Origin: Nannobrachium achirus
Lineage: Eukaryota; Chordata; Actinopteri; Myctophiformes; Myctophidae
DNA length: 64,000 nt
Assembly (NCBI GenBank): GCA_963921795.1
Contig: OY997653.1
Span: 522,501-586,500, forward strand
Direction: 5' to 3'
In this document: positions 45,526-56,029 of the stretch, in pieces
Numbering within the stretch: the stretch's first letter is position 1
Layout of the letters: the number at the start of each line of letters is the position of its first letter
Position numbers and translations under genes: made by a program
The notes under the pieces: generated by a model
Told to the model about the DNA's origin: nothing
The model's input: the letters and a program-made list of their open reading frames with translations, nothing else
The model's database searches: none

Positions 45526-48500
45526 ATGGACAGACGGTCCATCATTTACTTTATCCTGCTTCTTTCTGGTGATATTGAGGTTAATCCAGGTCCCGTGGTC
45601 ACTCGGCAAGCTGCCGCCCGTCTCACGAGGGAACTACAGCTGCTTTCGGAGACAAAGAACCCCAGCGGAGGAAACATCGATACGGGTTCTACTGGTGACG
45701 AGTGCTGTGGCTGCCCACCCGGCTCTCTACAGCAAAGCTCCAACATCGAGGCTACTCGTGACCAGCTCGCGGCCGTGGTTGTTGAGCCGCCGCCCGATAA
45801 CAACCAGCTCGCGGCCGTGGTTTCCGAGCCGCCGCCCGATAACAACAGCGCCGACGTTGACCAGGATGTCCCGGCCCCCCCCCCCGTCACCGAGGATGCT
45901 GGTGCCCAGTTAGCGGCCGCTGGATCGCCGGAGATGACCGTCGAGCCGGATGCCCCCCCGCTGGTCCCACCACCCCCCAGGGATCGTGATCAGTCGTGGC
46001 TGGCGGCATATCTTGGCTTTGAAGCTGTCTGCGCCGCGACACCGACCCCCCGTGCCGTCGAAAAGTCATGGATCTCCTCCTGTTTGAGCTCTCAGTCAAC
46101 AAAAGAACCTGACCTCCCCACCACCCCCACCCCCACCGCTCCCCCACTTCAGTCTCAACTACAACCGGACTATGATGACCACCTCCCCCCCACGACAAAC
46201 TTTCCTGTCTCGGTCGTAGACAAAGAGCCCCCCAGCTCCGACGTTGGCTCGATCACTACAGAGAACATGCACTCTGTTGTTTTTGCAAAACCAGGACTTC
46301 ATCTAGTCCACTTAAACATCAATAGCTTGAATCCCAAAAAACTGGAGCTAATTAAGGGAATGTTTCATGACGGTAAGGCAAAGATTTTATCCTTCTCTGA
46401 AACTAAACTTGATGACTCGTTTACGGATGCTAGCATTGAAATTGCCAACTATACTGTAATCAGGAATGATAGAAACAGGTATGGAGGCGGAGTTTGCATG
46501 TATGTACATAATGATGTCAATTTTATCCCCCGTCCAGACTTACACCACAGTTCACTTGAAACTGTATGGATTGAGGTAATCTTTGAACATGCAAAAAACA
46601 TACTAATATGCGCTGTCTATAGACCACCTGATCAGAATGATTTCTTTGAGCTGTTTGATGAGAGCTTAGCAAAGGTGGACGGTACTGAGTATCACATTTT
46701 GGGGCGACTGGAATGTGGATGTTTTGCGTAAAGAAGCACCCATGTTCAAGTCCTTTGATGGGTTATGCAATCAATACAGCCTCACTCAGCTTGTCACAGT
46801 ACCCACCAGGGTGACAGAGCACTCTCAAACCCTCATAGATCTCGTCGTAACCACTGACAAGTCCAAAGTCACCGCTAGCGGGGCTATTGTATGCGGTCTT
46901 AGTGATCATTATATGATCTACTCTACCCGAAAAATACACAAACCCAAGGCTAGTGGCCACAGAACTGTCGTTGCTAGAAGCCTGAAGAACTACTCCAGTG
47001 AGGCTTTTAATCTCAAACTAGCGGGTGTAGACTTTTCCCCAGAGCTGCAGTGTACAGATGTCGAAGAAGCATGGTGTGTTTTTAAAACCAAATTGACCAA
47101 TGCTCTAGACGACGTGGCCCCCTTGAATACCACCAGGGTTAAAGCCCGCCAAGAGCCATGGTATAACTCAGATATTGCAGAATCAGCTAAACTCAGAGAC
47201 AAAAAATACGATGAAAAACGAAAGTGCTGCAAAAAGCTCAGTAAAAAATTCAACCCTGACCTCAAAATCCACGTTGAGCATCTTACTGCTCAATGCAAGA
47301 AACTTAGAAACCAGACAACCGCCCTAGTTAGATCCGCCAAAAAAAACTACATCGACGACAAAATCGATGAATACAAAAACAAACCACGAGACCTATGGAA
47401 GTTGCTTAACAACCAATTAGGCTTAAAATCAAAAACCATATGCCACAACATAAACATCAAAACGGACGCCGCTCTCATTTCTGACAAAGGTGAAGTGGCT
47501 ACCCATCTTAACAAAACCTTTACCACCACAGCCCGTTCACTGGTCGAAAGACTGGTCGCCCCATCTGGGCGGTATGGTGAAGAATTTGTTAAAAAATTCT
47601 ACAAAAAACTGGGCGTCAGAAAAGACAGCTTTAAACTTTCCACAGTGACAACTGATGAAGTGTTTAAAAAATTGAGCGCCCTACCTCAACACAAGGCCAC
47701 TGGCCTTGATAAAATCCCAGCTAGATTTCACAGAGATTCAGCCGCCACCATTGCTCCAATCATTACCCACATAATTAACCTTTCCATCGAACAGGGTCAT
47801 GTCCCCCAGGACTTCAAACTAGCAAAAGTAACCCCCCTGCACAAAAAAGGTAGCAAACTAGACCCTGGAAACTACCGCCCCGTTTCCATTCTTAGCTCCA
47901 TATCCAAAGTCATGGAGAAAATAGTCTACGAACAGATTGCAAGATATCTCGATGAGAATAATCTGATTTACGAGTTCCAATCTGGATTCAGAAAATCCCA
48001 TTCCACTGACACATGCCTTCTCTATTTGACTGACCAAATCAAACGCGAAGCGGATCAGGGCAAATATAGTGGCATGGTCATGATGGACCTCCAGAAGGCA
48101 TTTGACACCGTGGATCATGCTATTCTGATTGAGAAACTAAAAGCCATCGGTCTTGACAGCGCAGCAGTGAGCTGGATGCAATCTTACCTGGTGGGGAGGG
48201 AACAGGTGGTGGAGATTAACGGAACCCTGTCCCCCCCCCCTCCCAGTAAGCTGTGGTGTTCCTCAAGGTAGCATACTGGGACCTCTGTTGTTCCTAATAT
48301 ACGTGAACGACATGGCATCTGCTTGCGACTGCAACCTGTTCCTGTTCGCGGATGACTCGGCTCTCCTAGTCTCGGGCAAGGACCACTTGCAGGTTGAAAA
48401 GACACTTAACTCTGAACTGAGTAAGATCTGCACATGGCTTAACGACAACAAATTATCAATTCACCTGGGAAAAACCGAGTCCATCCTCTTTGGATCAAAT

Positions 48501-49184
48501 CATAACCTCAAAAAGGTAGATGACTTCACAATCAAAGTGGGTGACAAGGTCATAACACGAAAAAACGAAATCTCTTACTTGATGTATCCTTGAAGCTAAT
48601 CTTTCCAGCGAAAAGATGACTTCAAAAGTAATAAAAAAAATCAACCAACGAACTCGTTTCCTACAGAGGATCGCCCCAATGGTCAACTTCAACACACTGA
48701 AGACCATAGCTGGTGCAATAATCCAGCCCCTCTTTGACTACGGAGTCCACGTATGGTATCGTGACGCCCCACAAGCCCTTAAAACTAAACTCCAAACAGC
48801 CCAAAATAAACTAATTAGGGTCCCTATCAGACTCACCTCACCGCTACTCACCAGTTAAGAGTGGGGTGGCTCAGAGTAGATGACAGAGTACAGCAACTTG
48901 CAATGGGCCTGGTGTACAAGATACACTACACCACTATGATACCCAAGTACCTGTCAAAATACTTTATAAACGTTAAGGATGTCCATAATTACAACACCAG
49001 AGGCAGTGCCACAGATCACGTTCAACCCAGAGTCAACTCAAAGAAAGGGTCGAACTCGTTCTTCTGCTATACCACAAAAATGTGGAATGCCTTACCGAAG
49101 GCCATAAAGGAGTGTGGATCACTAGCATCCTTTAAAATTGCCCTGAAAAACCACTTACAGGCAGCAGCCGTTCGCAACTGGTAA
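45526..49184 (+). pseudogene. LINE ORF: 2A-like motif, endonuclease, reverse transcriptase; frameshifted
   Basis: The ATG at 45526 gives MDRRSIIYFILLLSGDIEVN then PGP; the frame is open further upstream to 45373. A Pro/Ala-rich linker follows, then an AP endonuclease (LVHLNINSLNPKK, ILSFSETKLDD, YGGGVCMYVH, AVYRPPDQN). An extra G in a G run (~46700) shifts LGDWNVDVLR. Next comes the reverse transcriptase: KATGLDKIPARF, LAKVTPLHKKG, NYRPVSILSSISKVMEKIVY, FQSGFRKSHSTD, MVMMDLQKAFDTVDH, then a C-run shift (~48235), CGVPQGSILGPLL, FADDSALL. Two more frame changes (about 48583 and 48850) precede the C-terminus (GWLRVDDRVQ, NYNTRG, MWNALPKAIKEC). RT motifs with FADD are present, but at least four indels make it non-functional. 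Confidence 0.92.
45568..45594 (+). other. 2A-like ribosome-skipping motif (GDIEVNPGP)
   Basis: GDIEVNPGP fits the D-x-E-x-N-P-G-P consensus, preceded by a hydrophobic stretch FILLLS. 2A-like sequences near the N-terminus are known in several APE-type non-LTR retrotransposons. Placement only about 22 residues from the ATG would release a very short leader peptide. Confidence 0.8.
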
Positions 49185-49589
49185 AAAACCTAGCCCAACC
49201 CTACCCTCCCTGCCCCTTCCTTGTATATACTTGTATACTTGTATATTCCTTGTATATACTTACTGTTTGTTTAGATTTACTGTATATTCCTTGTATATAC
49301 TTACTGTTTGTTTAGATTTACTGTTTTCTTTTCTTTTTTTCCCCCCTTTTCTTTACATATCTACTGCATAGTACTGTGTTCTATTTGTCTGTCATTCAAT
49401 GTTATATGAGATACTTAAATGGTTTCCTGTTGAAATAAGCTTAGTCTTTTCATGGATCTCCTTTTAGTAGACCTTGTACCAGTGAACTGTACCGTCATGA
49501 ATCTGTACATTTTCCTATGCAAACTTCTAATAAAGCCTTCAATCAATCAATCAAATCAATAAGGTGTATGATTTAAAACTCAAATTAAA

Positions 49590-49870
49590 GGACTAGGCCA
49601 GCCCTCAGGGCTATAGTTCCAAATGTGTTTCTAAGTGTTCTAAAGGTCAGTAGGGCCTAATTCTTTTCATGGAGGCTATCCCTTAAGGCTAGTTCCAACA
49701 TTTTTACACCAACATCTTAAGGTCAGTAGGGCCTAATTTTTTCATGGAGGCTAGCCCTCGGGGCTAGTTCCAACATTTCAACTTCTAAAGGTCAGTAGGG
49801 CCTATTTTTCTCATCTTCTAAAGGTCAGTAGGGCCTAATGTTTTCATGGAGGCTAGCCTGAAGGCTGACT
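49590..49870. repeat. Imperfect tandem repeat around AAGGTCAGTAGGGCCTA
   Basis: Four AAGGTCAGTAGGGCCTA blocks (49645, 49730, 49790, 49825 approx), joined by TTTTCATGGAGGCTA and GGGCTAGTTCCAACATTT. Confidence 0.85.
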
Positions 49871-50540
49871 TCATTACCTCATTGACCAATAATGAACAAT
49901 TTTAAGGCAGCTGTTGCTTGTTCTAAGAATTGCAGGTATTGGCAGCCAATGCAACTTATCCATTTATTACATTACAGTTGAACAATAATCTAATTATTTT
50001 ATTTTTATTCATTTGTGGCTGCACTTTAAGTTTGAATGGAATTGTTTGTTCCTATATTGTATTGTTTATGCACTCGTTGCACTGATGTAAAGCATCTCAA
50101 ATATTATATTTTCACTTAAATGTACAATTTTTAGTTGTGTAATATGAATGCTTTAATGAAGCAGAGTTCTGCACTGTAGCTGTCCTGAAGGTTCAATGAG
50201 GAATACATGTTGTTATTAAACCTGACTCATGCTGGTGGTGTTCATTGGACAATATAAGCATTTACAGTATTTTCAGAAATGGCATATAATTACAATTACA
50301 AAAAAGTACAATTAAAAAGAAAAAGCAATTGAACCCCGTCCCGGTAAACCAGGAGTTCCATACCAGTGCCTTATTTTTTTCCCTTTTTTTTACAAGTTGA
50401 AAACCATACATTTTGGTAAAGTCACTTCACATTTATATTGTACAGTATGCATTTATCAGACCATTTATGCAGAGAGACAGTTTACCAGTGATTCGGGAAA
50501 GACAAGAGGACATCATCGATGTCCTCCCAGTCACACTATT
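49871..50540. other. No gene recognised
   Basis: AT-rich; nothing supported. Confidence 0.4.
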
Positions 50541-51215
50541 TGTTGCTTGTCTTATGTTTGTCTCCTCCTCCATCTGTTTGTCTGTGTCCCTTTATGCCCA
50601 TTATGGAGATCTCTGTATCTGTCTGTGCCTCCGACTGTGTTGCAGACATAGTGCCGGTTCCCCCTTTAATGTAAACCCCATTATACCTCTTGTCATATGA
50701 CCCGTTTTGACCATCTGTTTGCCTGTGTCCATTTGTGACCATATATGGAGATATCTGTATCTGTCTGTCTGTGTCCATATATGGAGATCTTTGACCATCT
50801 GTTTGCCTGTGTCCATTTATGCCCATATATGGAGATATATGTATCTGTCTGTCTGCATCAATTTTATGCCCATATATGGAGATCTATACAGACCCAGTGC
50901 CGGTTCCGGAAAACCCTGATGTCAGACATCAGAATCCGAACCTTTCGTGCTGGTTCCAGAAAATCGCGTATCGGGTCGGGTTGAGGCCAAGCACTGCACT
51001 ACCTGCTGTGGCGGGGAACGTGCGTGCCGAATTTGAAATCGGGAATGAATGCCCCACCCGTTATTGCAAACCCCATAGGACCCGTTTTGACCATCTGTTT
51101 GCCTATGCCCATATATGGAGATCTCTGTATCTGTCTGTGTCCCTTTTATGCCCATATACAGAGATATCTGTCTATCTGCGTCCATTTCTTGTTGACTCAT
51201 GTGGCGTATATATTG
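50541..51215. repeat. Repeat array of CCATATATGGAGAT / CTGTATCTGTCTGTGTCC modules
   Basis: Alternating modules GACCATCTGTTTGCCTGTGT, CCCATATATGGAGATCT and GTATCTGTCTGTCTG recur about seven times. Interleaved at 50890-51075 is a GC-rich segment shared with 55455-55575. The last part (ATCTGCGTCCAT, GTTGACTCATGTGGCGTA) recurs at 54850-54905. Overlapping open frames follow the repeat and are not genes. Confidence 0.8.
50890..51075. repeat. GC-rich module, copy 1
   Basis: CGGGTCGGGTTGAGGCCAAG, GCGGGGAACGTGCGTGCCGA and ATTTGAAATCGG correspond to CGGGTCGGGTCGAGGCCGGG, GCGGGGAACGCGCGTGCCGA and ATCTGAAGCCGG at 55480-55555. This copy has lost CpGs. Confidence 0.75.
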
Positions 51216-51289
51216 ATGAGAAATAGCATTATTTAAAACTAAATTTATAAAAGCTAAATTGAAAAAAGCATTATGTGAACTTAGATCAA

Positions 51290-51600
51290 TCAATCAATCA
51301 AAACGTTATTTATATAGCACATTTAAAAACAACAATGCCGACCAAAGTGCTTTACAACAGAATAAAAACAGTGGAATCGAAAAACAATAAAACCAAAGTA
51401 CAAGACAAATTAACAAACAAGCGAGAAGAAAAATAACAAAGTTAAAAAGTTAAAAATGGAAAAGCTATGGTTAAAAGCCAGATTAAAGAAAAATAACAAA
51501 GTTAAAAAGTTAAAAATGTAAAAGCTATGGTTAAAAGCCAGATTAAAAAGTGAGTCTTAAAAAAACCTCACGGAAAAAGCTAAATTGAGTAACCCCTGCC
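51290..51600 (-). mobile_element. L2-like 3' tail and a 60-bp tandem duplication
   Basis: CAATCAATCAATCAAAACG then TTATTTATATAGCACATTT and CCAAAGTGCTTTACA is the reverse of an AAAGCACTTTGG..GCTATATAAATAA tail. 51426-51485 is repeated at 51486-51545 with one change. Confidence 0.65.
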
Positions 51601-51764
51601 CCAAAAGTGCATCCAAAGTTTATGAAAAATCAAGACAAATGACAAAAGTATTTTGCACTGGTAGGGGAATTTTAAAACATAAGGTCACATAGATTCCAGC
51701 AATAAAAGGTGATTGTCGCAGCCTAATGTAAATTAAACTGGTCTAAAAAGAGTGATGTCAGAAA

Positions 51765-51910
51765 CTTACTGTAATGGGCCGTGGAATTTAAACATGTCAA
51801 ACTTACTGTAATGGGCCGTGGAATTTAAACTTATCATTATGACAATATTGTTTTTCTTTTATTCACTGCCGTGGAATTTAAACTTATTATTATGACAATT
51901 GTTTTTCTTT
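51765..51910. repeat. Short tandem repeat with GCCGTGGAATTTAAAC
   Basis: Three copies of CCGTGGAATTTAAAC (51780, 51819, 51870 approx). The first two share ACTTACTGTAATGGG and the last two share TTATTATGACAAT and TTGTTTTTCTTT. Confidence 0.85.
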
Positions 51911-52358
51911 TTATTTACTTCTACTGTCAAAGAGAAAGCAGAATATGACGGCAAGATATCATCTATTTGATTTAAACTGTCAAAAGGAAACTATAGACCG
52001 AGGTCATGAACCCACCCACGAATCTCTAAAAACTGACAAAAGGTGTGGAAACATACAGAAAATAACAAAAATATAGCGATATTGGTGTACTTTGTTCTGC
52101 ACAAAGTTGTTTTCATTTCAGGAAGTATGAAGGCGTACGTGCACTCACGTGCACCCGTGATGAGGTAAAATATTCCATCACTGTGGTAAATCAAAGTTGT
52201 CAACACTAGGGGTGTGCGATATTATCGATATGGCAATACATCGCGATCATGTATTTGGCGATACTGTATCGATCATTCAGGCCGCCCTATCGCGATACTT
52301 TTGGAGGAAAAAAAAAAGAACATAACATGCGGTAATCAATGGGCTCTAATCCTCGCTC

Positions 52359-52370
<12 letters not shown>

Positions 52371-52392
<22 letters not shown>

Positions 52393-52410
52393 TGGAATCA
52401 GTGGAGGGAG

Positions 52411-52470
<60 letters not shown>

Positions 52471-52500
52471 GTGCGTGTGCGTGCGTGCATGCGTGCGTGC
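52371..52500. repeat. (GA)n then (TG)n with GTGC variants
   Basis: GA units at 52371-52392 and TG at 52412-52466, then degenerating to GTGC/TGCG. Frames over it are not genes. Confidence 0.95.
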
Positions 52501-52578
52501 GTGACTCACGTTGAACAAGAACAACAAACGATAATTCCAAATAAAGTCCATGGCCATGGGAGTAGTAGATATGGACAG

Positions 52579-53700
52579 TAGAGCTGGGATCGGGCCCATT
52601 TTTTCTGTCCGACCCGAACCTGTGTCCGACAGTTTTCTGTCCGACCCGAGTCGACGTCCGAGCATTAATCATGAAAAAGCGTCCGACCCGAGCCGAGGCC
52701 CGAACCTTATGTTTTCAACGCTTTTTCGCCTCGTTTCTTTTTCTTTGAGGAAGCCACTGATTTACACTCACTAGCAAACGTGTTATAATGTGCAGTGAGT
52801 GCATGCAGCGTGCCTGTTTGTTACCCTTAATAATATTAAGCCACATTGTGGCTTGTGAAAGTGTTTTAAATAATTACACAAGTAGGCTACGTTAGATTAT
52901 TAAATAATAGGCTATAACGTGCACTGCGCGTCTGGTGACTTGTCTGACTGCAGTCAGTGACTCGCTGCAGTCACACACTTAAAATCCTCTTTTACAAACT
53001 GTTAATTAAGTATTCACACACAAACCTTTTCCACATGTTCAATCAATATCAAAATGTATTCAGTCTTACCAGCATAGACGAATCTGACATCTGCTTTTAA
53101 TATCCAGCGTCCACAAACGGCCAGTCCACGGCCAGTTGGCCGTCTTTCTTAATCAAAAACTATTATTAATCCAACCATTATGGTTTATGGGTTTTAGGCT
53201 AAGGCTACATTCAACATCGGACTTTTTAATTATGTCTGCGTTGAAAACTACGTTGAAATGCGTCCATACCGCGGCGCTGATTTCCCTCTTTCGTTTTCAA
53301 TTGCTTTAAACTTTACCGTAGACAAGTTAACTTTTATCTCGGCTGGCGGCAACATTATCTCTCACTCATTCGCTTTTTCTTCTCGTGTATCTGTTTGTTT
53401 GTTTGTTTGTTCTCTGTCACATATGACACTCCGTCTCCCACTTCCTTTTCCCCATGAACATGTGTGCATGGTTGTCAAGACAACGCACTGAGCGTAGCCA
53501 CGTGCAGTGCACCAGAAAGACAAGGAAATAGCACACACAGAGACGATAGTTGTCGTTTTACACTTTATTTTCTATGAATCAAAATTATGTCCGACCCGAA
53601 TCGACGTCCGACAATGAATTGTGAAAATGCGTCCGACCCGAGCCCGAGCCCGTCGGGCTTGTCGGGTCCCGTCGGATTTCGGTCGGGTATCCCAGCTCTA
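52579..53700. mobile_element. hAT-type element (inner), 1122 bp
   Basis: Ends TAGAGCTGGGATCGGG / CGGGTATCCCAGCTCTA with a perfect 8-bp TSD ATGGACAG (52571-52578, 53701-53708). GTCCGACCCGA and GTCGACGTCCGA motifs recur near both ends. No transposase. Inserted in the outer hAT, hence younger. Confidence 0.96.
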
Positions 53701-53811
53701 ATGGACAGCACTTGTTGAACCTGGCACTTGTTGTCCAGGATAGCATTTTTAGTTCCCTTAAAACGACAAGTTCTACCGGAGCTAGCTTACACGCTTAGCA
53801 TTAGCCTGACT

Positions 53812-53910
53812 GACTTCTTCTTCTTTCGAGTTTATTGGCGGTTGGCAACCCTTTGAGGGTGCATTACCGCCACCAACTGGACTGTATAGTGTGGAACTAG
53901 AGCTTGTACA
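53812..53910 (-). mobile_element. LINE 3'-tail fragment
   Basis: TTCTTCTTCTTTCGAGTTTA, TTGGCGGTTGGCAACCCTTT and GCATTACCGCCACCAACTGG form a common fish retroelement tail in reverse orientation. Confidence 0.55.
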
Positions 53911-54398
53911 GCAAACCAATAAACAAAAAGGAAAAAACAGGTATATAAAACATCTTTGGCAGGCACTAACACATTTCTTGACTCTCTTTTCTCCTCCAAA
54001 TAAATTTGCCTAAATTAAATAGGCCTATTATTGATTCTGCTTTTAAAGAAATATGCTATTAACCAAGTAAGCAGAAATGTTATTGAATATAATTGAAAGA
54101 GAGTGACATGGTGTGTTTTTTGCCTTGAAAATAATCAATGGCAATATTGCCTGTCTGAATGGGAAACTTTTTTTTCATTAGGAGGAATTTCCAATGTTCA
54201 GTTAATTCAATGTATGTATTTTAAGCTCGACAATTTTTTTTTAATTCTTTTGAATTTTGCAATATATCGCAATAGTATCGCAATAGTATCGTATCGCAAT
54301 AGTATCGCAATGTATCGTGATGTATTGTATCGTGAACCAAGTATCGTGATGAGTATCGCATCGCAAGATTCTTGCCAATATCCACCCCTAGTCAACAC

Positions 54399-54840
54399 CT
54401 GTCATGGACCCCCCAAATTACCAGAAGATCAACCCACGACGAGAATCGACTCATCAACCCCTTTTGATCAGAATTGTATAAGAAGCTCTGTAGTTAGAAA
54501 CTCAGCGTGCAGACTTCATGAACTGACACACTGAGTTTACTCTATGTGCTAGTTAAGTTTGGACCCAGAGCTCTGTATTGCTGTATTGCCATTGTTGTAA
54601 GGTTGTATCATTCTTTTCTTGCATTCATTCATTTACATTTAGCATAGGTTCATCAATAATTGTACACTTAGAGAATAGGAAATAAATAATTTGGAATATT
54701 GGATTATAACTCTGCCTGGACATTGTTTTATTTGGGTCCCTCTGTGTTCCTCATAACAGGTTCAACGAACACTTGGGTTTTATATTGTATTAACAGTTGT
54801 TGTCTGATATCCATGACATAAGGTGTTCCTGACAAATATC
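54399..54840. other. No gene recognised
   Basis: Unremarkable AT-rich sequence after the hAT. Confidence 0.4.
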
Positions 54841-54894
54841 CTTATCAATATACGGAGACGTCTATCTGCGTCCATCTTTTGTTGACTCATGTGG

Positions 54895-55440
54895 CGTACG
54901 TGATGTATGTATGTATGTATGTGTTTATTGCTTAGTCCCCAAAGGGAAACACGTTTTGCCACCAGAGCGAATACAAATACACAAAATCAAAGACAACATA
55001 TAACAAACATACACATACACAACAAATAACAATAACAGACTTTACAATTTACATGACACCCTCCCAAAACCAAGCTAGCGATGTACGTTAACGTTAAGGA
55101 ATCTAACAGCAGCAGGAACAAAGGATTTCTTCATTCGCTCAGTAGATATTGTAGGCATCAAAAACCTGTTGCTAAACTTGCTACGCAGGTCATTAAATAC
55201 CTTATAGAGAGGATGGCCTTCGAAGGAAAGAATAGTGTTCAATTTGGTCCTCATTCGCTTGGCTATAGTGATATCCAAAGTATCCTGAGGGAGGCCAATC
55301 ACTGAGCCAGCCTTTTTAATCAATTTATTGATTCGGTTTTTATCATCGGCCGTGATGCTGCCCCCCCCAGCAGAGCACAGCATAGAAGAGGACACTAGCA
55401 AGGATACCTTGGTAGAATACATGAAGGAGTGGCCTACTGA
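54895..55440 (-). mobile_element. LINE ORF C-terminal fragment and tail
   Basis: Minus strand: NRINKLIKKAGSVIGLPQD, RMRTKLNTILSFEGHPLYKV, ERMKKSFVPAAVRFLNVN, then stop at 55075. After the stop comes an untranslated tail ending CCCTTTGGGGACTAAGCAAT and (CATA)n (54900-54922). This is the C-terminal end of a fish non-LTR ORF, 5'-truncated near 55440. Confidence 0.75.
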
Positions 55441-55454
55441 TCTCAAAAGATCTG

Positions 55455-55620
55455 AGCTTTCTCGTTCGGAAAAAACGCGCGCCGGGTCGGGTCGAGGCCG
55501 GGCACGGCACTCCGCGCCGCGGCGGGGAACGCGCGTGCCGAATCTGAAGCCGGTGGGACGAACGGTTCTCGAGATACGCGGATTACATACAGACAGACAG
55601 ACAGACAGACAGACAGAGAT
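55455..55620. repeat. GC-rich module, copy 2, with (GACA)n
   Basis: CpG-rich (GCGCGCCGGGTCGGG..) and followed by GGACGAACGGTTCTCGAGAT, then seven ACAG units (55588-55616). Related to 50890-51075. Confidence 0.75.
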
Positions 55621-55629
55621 TTGTCGCAT

Positions 55630-55652
55630 TTATAGATAGATTAGCCTTAGGG

Positions 55653-55730
<78 letters not shown>

Positions 55731-56015
55731 ATGCGTGCGTGCGTGCGTGTGTGTGTCACTGTGTTTTCATAGACAAATACCTAGGTGTGTACTTTATGGT
55801 TTCATCATATTGTGCCAAGTACAGTAGATCAACATTGTCAACATATTTATTTTGCAGCATGGTCAAACAATGTCCAGACTCGAGGAACTGAGTTTGTTTG
55901 ATTCTTCAAACCCGTCTAGACAGGTGAGTCAGGTGACAATCTACTGTAGCTACTCCGTGGAAATCAACTGGTTATCGGGACGCTTATTTGGAGAGAAATG
56001 TGTAATATTAACAGT
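55630..56015. repeat. Dispersed module, copy 4, with (TG)n 55653-55730
   Basis: GATTAGCCTTAGGGTTG, TG tract, TTTTCATAGACAAATACC, GTACTTTATGGT, TTTGTTTGATTCTTCAAACC, GTCTAGACAGGTGAGTCAGG: the same order as 8455-8760. Confidence 0.88.
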
Positions 56016-56029
56016 ACCGGTACACTAGG

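Larger units (their letters stand above)
45263..49550 (+). mobile_element. CR1/L2-group LINE, nearly full length, inactive
   Basis: About 4.3 kb: 5' part, one long ORF (endonuclease and reverse transcriptase) broken by frameshifts, a 3' UTR, and a tail of AATCAATC units (49535-49555). No clear TSD. A short 3' fragment of the same family lies at 37700-37825. Confidence 0.9.
52207..54390. mobile_element. hAT-type element (outer), 2184 bp
   Basis: Ends TAGGGGTGTGCGATAT / AATATCCACCCCTA with a perfect 8-bp TSD GTCAACAC (52199-52206, 54391-54398). Subterminal ATCGCGAT/TATCGATA motifs at both ends. It contains a (TG)n tract, a second hAT (52579-53700) and a LINE tail. No transposase frame. Confidence 0.95.

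Noticed and set aside
45526..49184. Active LINE
   Set aside because: At least four frame breaks separate endonuclease, reverse transcriptase and C-terminal parts.
50536..50830. Open frames over the CCATATATGGAGAT repeat array
   Set aside because: Period-driven frames on both strands; no coding signature.
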